A stretch of 10,932 nucleotides of DNA from Pseudomonadota bacterium (GTDB lineage: Bacteria > Bdellovibrionota_B > Oligoflexia > Oligoflexales > Bin106), in the NCBI GenBank assembly GCA_026710525.1, contig JAPOQT010000256.1, forward strand, positions 1-10,932, read 5' to 3'. The translations under genes and the position numbers were made by a program. Shown here piece by piece: positions 7,291-10,932 of this stretch (positions are counted from its first letter, which is position 1; each line of letters begins with the position of its first letter). The notes beneath the pieces were generated by a model that worked only from the letters and a program-made list of their open reading frames with translations, did not search any database and was not told the origin of the DNA.

Positions 7291-7566
7291 CTAAACAAAG
7301 TATTCGTCTTGATTCAGAAGGTAGATAAGATCATCTAACTCCTCAATCTGAGCCTCGACGGAGGCCATCCGAGTGACAAGATTGTCACGGGGTGGTGTAA
7401 CCTGGCCTTCAAGATGACTCACATAGAGAGGTACGCGAGATGACACAAGATTTTTAGCCAGCTTTCGCTGTCGCCGGTAAAGGTTTAAGTCAACAACTGA
7501 GCTTAAATCTTCGTGTAACTCAAGGTGATCATCAGCATCCGAATCTAAACAAGCAGAAATCTTCAT
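7291..7566 (-). CDS. Small protein of unknown function with L-x-x-Y-R-R motif
   Basis: A 91-residue, probably cytoplasmic protein that I do not recognise. An acidic start (D8-D23, rich in Asp and Glu) is followed by V-V-D-L-N-L-Y-R-R-Q-R-K-L (24-36), then a middle part with two prolines (59-60) and a C-terminal helix (about 65-87) with spaced hydrophobic residues, M-A-S-V-E-A-Q-I-E-E-L-D-D-L-I, likely a coiled coil or dimer helix. The ATG at 7566 has GAGG six bases upstream. A TTG at 7593 would add nine residues without support. A clear terminator lies 36 bp downstream, which supports a real transcript end. The R-R motif resembles V-I-C-L-T-S-F-R-R-N-K-T-L in the gene upstream. No signal peptide or catalytic motif is visible. 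Confidence 0.72.
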   Translation of the reverse strand: MKISACLDSDADDHLELHEDLSSVVDLNLYRRQRKLAKNLVSSRVPLYVSHLEGQVTPPRDNLVTRMASVEAQIEELDDLIYLLNQDEYFV

Positions 7567-7591
7567 AGTAACCTCAAATAGAAAAAGGAAC

Positions 7592-7608
7592 AAACAACAA
7601 CAACAACA
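7592..7608. repeat. Short CAA-repeat tract in the leader of the 7291-7566 gene
   Basis: Four tandem CAA units with flanking partial units lie about 26 bp upstream of the start codon. In the mRNA this reads as a run of UUG/GUU, an unstructured U/G-rich leader. The copy number may vary by slippage. Confidence 0.5.
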
Positions 7609-7640
7609 TACAACGAGTAGGTAGAACAGATATCATAGAA

Positions 7641-7660
7641 AAAAGAACACAAAAGAACAC
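7641..7660. repeat. Tandem duplication of a 10-bp unit
   Basis: AAAAGAACAC occurs twice in direct succession in the 108-bp gap between the two small genes. On the minus strand it gives GTGTTCTTTT twice. A TATGAT hexamer follows on the minus strand, but the spacing to TTGTGT is 19 bp, so a promoter here is only possible. Confidence 0.5.
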
Positions 7661-7674
7661 AAATAAGAGGTAAG

Positions 7675-7956
7675 CTATTTTTTAATTTGATAGCTTAAAA
7701 GAACTTGGGAGTTTTCTCTCAGTCTATTCTCTTGTAATCTTTTTTTTACCTCCTTATTTTTTTGCATAACCGAACCGAATAGTTTGTCGGAGTGACCAGA
7801 AATCACATGAGGGGCTGAAGGAGAATTTTTTGCTGAGTCCGGCTTATTTTGGTTGTGGTTATGAGAGGCTTTGTGAAAAGAAAAATTCAGGGAACGAAGT
7901 GTCTTGTTTCTGCGGAAGCTTGTTAAGCAAATAACATTTTTGTGGGAAGCGCTCAT
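7675..7956 (-). CDS. Small basic protein of unknown function with L-x-x-F-R-R motif
   Basis: A 93-residue protein rich in Lys, Arg, His and Asn, with no signal peptide; I do not recognise it. Near the N-terminus V-I-C-L-T-S-F-R-R-N-K-T-L (8-20) resembles the motif in the downstream small gene. The middle (about 30-55) is rich in His, Asn, Ser and Pro and probably disordered. The C-terminal third (about 60-93) is a charged helix, with K-N-K-E-V-K-K-R-L near residue 67. The strong positive charge would suit nucleic-acid or ribosome binding, but that is a guess. The ATG at 7956 has GGAG six bases upstream, a good site that favours a real gene. It is 108 bp upstream of the 7291-7566 gene on the same strand and may be transcribed with it. 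Confidence 0.7.
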   Translation of the reverse strand: MSASHKNVICLTSFRRNKTLRSLNFSFHKASHNHNQNKPDSAKNSPSAPHVISGHSDKLFGSVMQKNKEVKKRLQENRLRENSQVLLSYQIKK

Positions 7957-8079
7957 GTTAACTCCATTAAAATAGGATCAAACAACATCAGGATGCCATG
8001 GGGCATGAAACAACTCGAACAAGTCAGCCTGACACAAAAAAATCGCATCTTGAATGCTTACTCAAGACACTACTTCTTA

Positions 8080-8095
8080 TACAAAATTTGTGCCA
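8080..8095 (-). promoter_or_regulatory. Sigma54-like sequence upstream of the small-gene pair
   Basis: On the minus strand TGGCACAAATTTTGTA fits the -24/-12 consensus TGGCACR-N4-TTGCW except for T in place of the -12 C. Initiation would leave a leader of about 110 bases to the ATG at 7956. The same place also contains TATAAG, so a sigma70 -10 box is an alternative. Confidence 0.25.
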
Positions 8096-8177
8096 GAATT
8101 GAAAGTAAAAAATTCATGATGGAAACACTTATGGTAAGATCTTGATATATTTGAATAAAAATGATAAATTATTTTTT

Positions 8178-8675
8178 CTACCTGGGTGTCTCATCTGTTT
8201 TTTTAGCCAGTTGCTCTAGTTCATGTAAAACGTCACGGACGTGATTTTTGACTCGGACTTTAGCCCAGACTTTTTTTATTGTGCCGCCCCTAGCAATTAA
8301 AAACGTGTACCGAACAATGCCCATATAGACCTTAGAGAACATCTTTTTTTTCTGCCATACACCAAATTTTTGGCAGATTTCGCCAGATTCATCAGCAAGA
8401 AGAGGAAAAGGTAGATCTAATTTTTGACGAAATTTATTGTGACTGGTGGCAGAGTCTTTACTCACTCCGACGACTTTGGCTGATAGCTTGGTAATCTCAT
8501 TAAATGCACTGGCAAAATCCTGGGCTTCCTGGGTGCAACCTGGAGTAAAGTCTTTTGGATAGAAGTAAATAATCACGTGATGATTTTGGATGAGATTATG
8601 AAAATCAAAGTGTTCACCTTGGGAAGAAGTGGTAGTAAATACGGGGGATTGATCGCCAACTTGTAATGTTGCCAT
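8178..8675 (-). CDS. bcp: Peroxiredoxin, PrxQ/Bcp type, with one conserved cysteine
   Basis: A cytoplasmic thiol peroxidase that should reduce hydrogen peroxide and organic hydroperoxides. At 165 residues it is slightly longer than the usual 150-160. The active site F-Y-P-K-D-F-T-P-G-C (38-47) gives the peroxidatic C47 with T44, and R123 in V-R-Y-T-F-L-I fits the conserved arginine. Y-M-G-I-V-R (117-122 onward) and the preceding I-C-Q-K-F-G-V-W (100-107) are also family features. In the common two-cysteine form a resolving cysteine sits five residues after C47. Here that position is Q52, so recycling must use C101, another partner thiol, or a one-cysteine mechanism. The ATG at 8675 has AAGGA ten bases upstream. 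The gene stands alone and is divergent from the helix-turn-helix gene. Confidence 0.94.
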   Translation of the reverse strand: MATLQVGDQSPVFTTTSSQGEHFDFHNLIQNHHVIIYFYPKDFTPGCTQEAQDFASAFNEITKLSAKVVGVSKDSATSHNKFRQKLDLPFPLLADESGEICQKFGVWQKKKMFSKVYMGIVRYTFLIARGGTIKKVWAKVRVKNHVRDVLHELEQLAKKTDETPR

Positions 8676-8710
8676 AATATGGTATTCCTTTAGCTGAAGG
8701 TTGCCTCTGT

Positions 8711-8734
8711 CTTAAGTCCACCTGGACACTTGAG
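8711..8734. repeat. Imperfect inverted repeat between the bcp and helix-turn-helix genes
   Basis: GTCCA/TGGAC around CC forms the core (8716-8727). CTTAA (8711-8715) and TTGAG (8730-8734) can extend the pairing past a two-base bulge. It lies 36-59 bp upstream of the bcp start in the shared divergent promoter region, a reasonable place for an operator. No known binding consensus is recognised. Confidence 0.4.
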
Positions 8735-8919
8735 TGTAACTAAACAGTGAGGGATGGTAGAATAAAGCCGTCAGGAATGCAAGTAATATTGTGGATGAGA
8801 TCACTCGGTGTTAACTTTGGGTAGCTATGTAGGATCATAACGAGGTAATAGTGGTAATGAGAGAAGGTCGAGATCATCAGCATGCACAAGGTCACGGGCC
8901 ACTTGATGGTCAGGTACTT

Positions 8920-8924
8920 AAGGA
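8920..8924 (+). promoter_or_regulatory. Shine-Dalgarno site that favours the start at 8932
   Basis: AAGGA stands seven bases before the ATG at 8932. Upstream in-frame starts at 8851 (GTG) and 8857 (ATG) share a GAGG at 8842-8845, so an N-terminally extended form of 27 or 25 more residues cannot be excluded. Confidence 0.55.
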
Positions 8925-8931
8925 TAAAAAT

Positions 8932-9621
8932 ATGTTTGGTGCGAGTCGTCAAAAAAATTATCTTTATTTGGATTCAGAAGATCCTAAGGCCTTAGAATAT
9001 TCTTGTAACGCAGATGAAGCGATGGCTTATTTGGGAATCAAGCGTTCCCGTTTAACTCAGATCTCTGGTCAAGAGTTACCCTGTGCTCGAATTAAGCTTG
9101 ATCGTTATTTGCGTCCTATGTACCGCTGGTCTGACCTCAAAGAGTATCAAGAGTTTCATCGTTCATCTGAATTATCCTCAAACACAAGGGTTTCGACGGC
9201 TGATATTGCTAAAAAACTCGATCATTTTTCTGGCGAAGTTTCTCAATATTTCGATTTTCTCACCAGTAAGCACGAACAAATTTTACGGGAAAACGCAGCG
9301 ATGAAAAAACAGCTCACTGTTCTTATGACGCCAAAATCTCGCTACGTATCTTCCCAGCCTTACGATTACGGCTATGGGAAAAAAAATGACCAATGGTTAT
9401 CGAAAATAGCGCTGCTGCCAGGGACTCATCGTACTGATATCCTAAGAAGATTATTGTTATCTCGCCGGGTACCTGGGCGGCATAATAATGAGGATAAAAG
9501 GGTGCCATCTGTATCTAAAGGGTCTTTGTGGTCTTGGTGTGGGCCAGTTAACCTAGGATCAGGTGCCCCTATGATTCATCGTGGTTATCGAAATCCTCGG
9601 TTCTTGAGAGATATCAGTTAG
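8932..9621 (+). CDS. Putative DNA-binding protein: excisionase-like helix-turn-helix plus coiled coil
   Basis: A 229-residue protein. Residues 23-74 read as a MerR/excisionase-type winged helix: N-A-D-E-A-M-A-Y-L-G-I-K-R-S-R-L forms the two helices, followed by a wing with P-C-A-R-I and R-Y, and the closing helix R-W-S-D-L-K-E-Y. This matches the common pattern 'EAAxYLGIxRSxLYxL...RYRxSDLDEY'. Residues 89-132 are a probable coiled coil (A-K-K-L-D-H-F and R-E-N-A-A-M-K-K-Q-L). The tail (about 150-229) is basic, with R-R-L-L-L-S-R-R at 172-179, and contains a W-S-W-C-G-P run at 200-205; I recognise no domain there. No integrase or phage gene is near, so a regulator or nucleoid-associated role is more likely than excision. 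The start is ambiguous between 8851, 8857 and 8932; the last has the best ribosome site. Confidence 0.75.
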   Translation: MFGASRQKNYLYLDSEDPKALEYSCNADEAMAYLGIKRSRLTQISGQELPCARIKLDRYLRPMYRWSDLKEYQEFHRSSELSSNTRVSTADIAKKLDHFSGEVSQYFDFLTSKHEQILRENAAMKKQLTVLMTPKSRYVSSQPYDYGYGKKNDQWLSKIALLPGTHRTDILRRLLLSRRVPGRHNNEDKRVPSVSKGSLWSWCGPVNLGSGAPMIHRGYRNPRFLRDIS

Positions 9622-9930
9622 GTTTAGTTTGATGGCAAGATCTGAGTCCTATGAGAACAGGGTTTTCAATAAAGATTTTGATAAAACAAGCGATACCTCA
9701 TGTGGTTTGAGTTGTTTTATTGCTATCAGATGTCTATTTAGATCAGTAAGTGACACATCATAGTCATTGATGTGAGGGGACGCTTTTGGCAAATAAACGT
9801 AACTATTTAAGTTATATCCATCATCAGACTTAACCAAGATCATAGAGATAGCTTTGATATTTGTATTGTACATCAAAAAAATAAAGAAGTGAGAACAGTT
9901 TATTTGCCCTTGATTTAGGACTTGGGTTTC
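9622..9930. other. 309-bp intergenic stretch without a convincing gene
   Basis: It should hold the end of the helix-turn-helix transcript and the promoter of the lipoprotein gene, but I see no strong hairpin terminator and no good -35/-10 pair. A minus-strand open frame (9649-9948) and a 43-codon plus-strand frame (9632-9763) both lack a ribosome site and are not called. The sequence is AT-rich, especially 9850-9910. Confidence 0.5.
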
Positions 9931-10932
9931 ATGCAGTTTAAAAGTCATATTTTTATCATCACGGTATATCTGCTACCCCTGATAATCGCTTGTAAAACTC
10001 CTGGATTGACTGGAGCGGGAGAGAGGGATGCAAAACTAAATTATGTGTACGATGATCTCTATCGTCTGACCATTGTTGAACAAAATATTGAGGAAAATAC
10101 TTATTATGCTTTTAAAGTTTGTTTAAGACAGCACCACGAAAGCCAGCACTGTACACATAATGCCTTGAAAACAGTTGATGGTAAGCCAGTAATATTCACC
10201 AAGTCTCAATACGAAGATGTCAAAGAAGTTAAACTGATAAAAAAGGATATGGAAAAAATCAATCAATGGCGAAAATACTATCAGGGTATGGCCCGTCAGT
10301 CGAAGGGTGCGGTAGCCTTCGGGGCATTTCTCAGCCTGGGAGGTTTTGCAACAACAGTTATAGGAGTGGAAATTTTTGAAAATTTTTATGAGGCACTTGC
10401 TGATGACATCGACGTCAGACTCAGCTCTTCAACTCCATATCGTACCTATGAGGATTTTTTAGCAGCTCATCGAAATACACAGCAGGCCCTAGCTACCTTA
10501 ACTGATTCAGCAAAAGAATTCATGGAAAAACCTCTCCTCTTTGATCAATCACTTGATCTGAAGGACCTATATAAGGCTACGGACACATCAGGACTTTGGC
10601 AAGAATATTCTGCTCTCTATTCAGCGGAATTCAAAAATCGTTTTGCATCTCTTATGTCATCTAAATGGAAGCTCTCTCTCTTCCCAACTGACAGAATTAT
10701 TTATCAGACTATTTTAGAAGTTGTGACCCAATATTTTAGCGACAGACCGAGCAAGATTATGACTGCCAAGTACCGACAGAGATTTCAAGAATTCGTCGAA
10801 ATCGATGACTTTTTAAGGGGGTTAAGTGATGTTAATTATGCTCATCTGTTTACCAAAAATCATGAAAAGTTTGTTCAACATTTTATTAATTTTGCTAAGA
10901 ACAGGGGAATGCCAGCTAAATTAGCAGATCAA
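9931..10932 (+). CDS. Lipoprotein of unknown function (partial, 3' end beyond right edge)
   Basis: The frame is open for 334 codons to the window end with no stop. The N-terminus is a clear lipoprotein signal: hydrophobic residues 7-20 followed by the lipobox L-I-I-A-C with C21 as the lipid-modified residue. Lysine at +2 favours the outer membrane. The mature part begins with a charged region holding C64 and C74. At about 126-149 there is a second hydrophobic, glycine-rich segment, G-A-V-A-F-G-A-F-L-S-L-G-G-F-A, which could be membrane-inserting or a helical hairpin. The remainder is rich in aromatic and charged residues and looks helical. I recognise no family. The ATG at 9931 has AGGA ten bases upstream, and an in-frame stop at 9916-9918 limits the start. 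The only other start in that interval is TTG at 9922. Confidence 0.78.
   Translation, partial: MQFKSHIFIITVYLLPLIIACKTPGLTGAGERDAKLNYVYDDLYRLTIVEQNIEENTYYAFKVCLRQHHESQHCTHNALKTVDGKPVIFTKSQYEDVKEVKLIKKDMEKINQWRKYYQGMARQSKGAVAFGAFLSLGGFATTVIGVEIFENFYEALADDIDVRLSSSTPYRTYEDFLAAHRNTQQALATLTDSAKEFMEKPLLFDQSLDLKDLYKATDTSGLWQEYSALYSAEFKNRFASLMSSKWKLSLFPTDRIIYQTILEVVTQYFSDRPSKIMTAKYRQRFQEFVEIDDFLRGLSDVNYAHLFTKNHEKFVQHFINFAKNRGMPAKLADQ

Larger units (their letters stand above)
1194..10497. repeat. Dispersed octamer GGTAGCTA, seven loci across the window
   Basis: Exact copies are at 1194-1201 (-), 1375-1382 (+), 2180-2187 (+) overlapping 2182-2189 (-), 4389-4396 (+), 6373-6380 (-), 8820-8827 (+) and 10490-10497 (-). 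Near copies that keep GGTAGCT are at 2086-2093, 3723-3730 and 5841-5848. About 0.3 exact copies would be expected if bases were equally frequent. Copies sit in different reading frames of different genes, and one is intergenic. The span given covers the first to the last copy and is not one continuous element. Confidence 0.5.

Noticed and set aside
7942..8145. Plus-strand frame of 67 codons between the small-gene pair and bcp
   Set aside because: It starts with GTG inside the first codons of the opposing small gene, has no ribosome site, and covers the likely promoter region of that gene.
8740..8952. Minus-strand 70-codon frame upstream of bcp
   Set aside because: No ribosome site was seen, and it overlaps the start region of the better supported helix-turn-helix gene. 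Its hydrophobic composition is what AT-rich non-coding DNA often gives.
9632..9763. Plus-strand 43-codon frame after the helix-turn-helix gene
   Set aside because: Short, with no ribosome site at good spacing and no recognisable feature.
9649..9948. Minus-strand open frame of 99 codons in the gap before the lipoprotein gene
   Set aside because: No Shine-Dalgarno site precedes its ATG at 9948 or the internal ATGs, and its 5' end overlaps the start of the well-supported lipoprotein gene on the other strand. The composition is protein-like, so a homolog hit could revive it.

Overview
The window looks like ordinary chromosomal DNA from a Gram-negative bacterium of moderate GC content. A murein lytic transglycosylase, a lipoprotein with a lipobox, a PrxQ/Bcp peroxiredoxin and RNase HI point to a proteobacterium-like genome. 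The ClpX/HslU-like ATPase without a zinc finger, the DUF4139 protein and the tiny arginine-motif proteins would suit a Bdellovibrionota or 'deltaproteobacterial' lineage. That placement is an inference with low confidence. I see no transposase, integrase, CRISPR array, phage gene or rRNA gene.

Layout. Positions 1-4036 hold three minus-strand genes: a ClpX/HslU-like AAA+ unfoldase (2450-4036), a sodium:solute symporter (917-2374) and a lytic transglycosylase cut by the left edge (1-764). RNase HI (4275-4784, plus) is divergent from the ATPase gene and has its own promoter with a perfect TTGACA box. It converges with a large exported DUF4139 protein (4781-6940, minus), and the two genes share their stop codons in a 4-bp TTAA. 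Only 39 bp upstream of the DUF4139 start is tRNA-Ala(UGC) (6980-7055, minus). A good sigma70-type promoter (7165-7193) with a GC-rich discriminator appears to drive the tRNA, and probably the DUF4139 mRNA behind it. A clear intrinsic terminator (7219-7255) insulates this unit from two small minus-strand genes of unknown function (7291-7566 and 7675-7956), which share an L-x-x-[FY]-R-R motif.

Next comes a PrxQ-type peroxiredoxin (8178-8675, minus). It is divergent from a putative DNA-binding protein with an excisionase-like winged helix-turn-helix, a coiled coil and a basic tail (8932-9621, plus). After a 309-bp gap with no convincing gene, a lipoprotein gene of unknown function (9931 onward, plus) runs off the right edge.

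How the genes relate. Most are housekeeping or envelope genes without an obvious joint pathway: wall turnover, solute uptake, protein unfolding, RNA/DNA hybrid removal and peroxide defence. I found no strong case for a new multi-gene system. The best leads are a strongly over-represented octamer GGTAGCTA found at seven loci in both coding and non-coding DNA, the tRNA-Ala/DUF4139 transcription unit, the atypical ClpX/HslU-like ATPase, and the paired small proteins. Start codons were chosen by Shine-Dalgarno position, which in several cases shortens the longest open frame.
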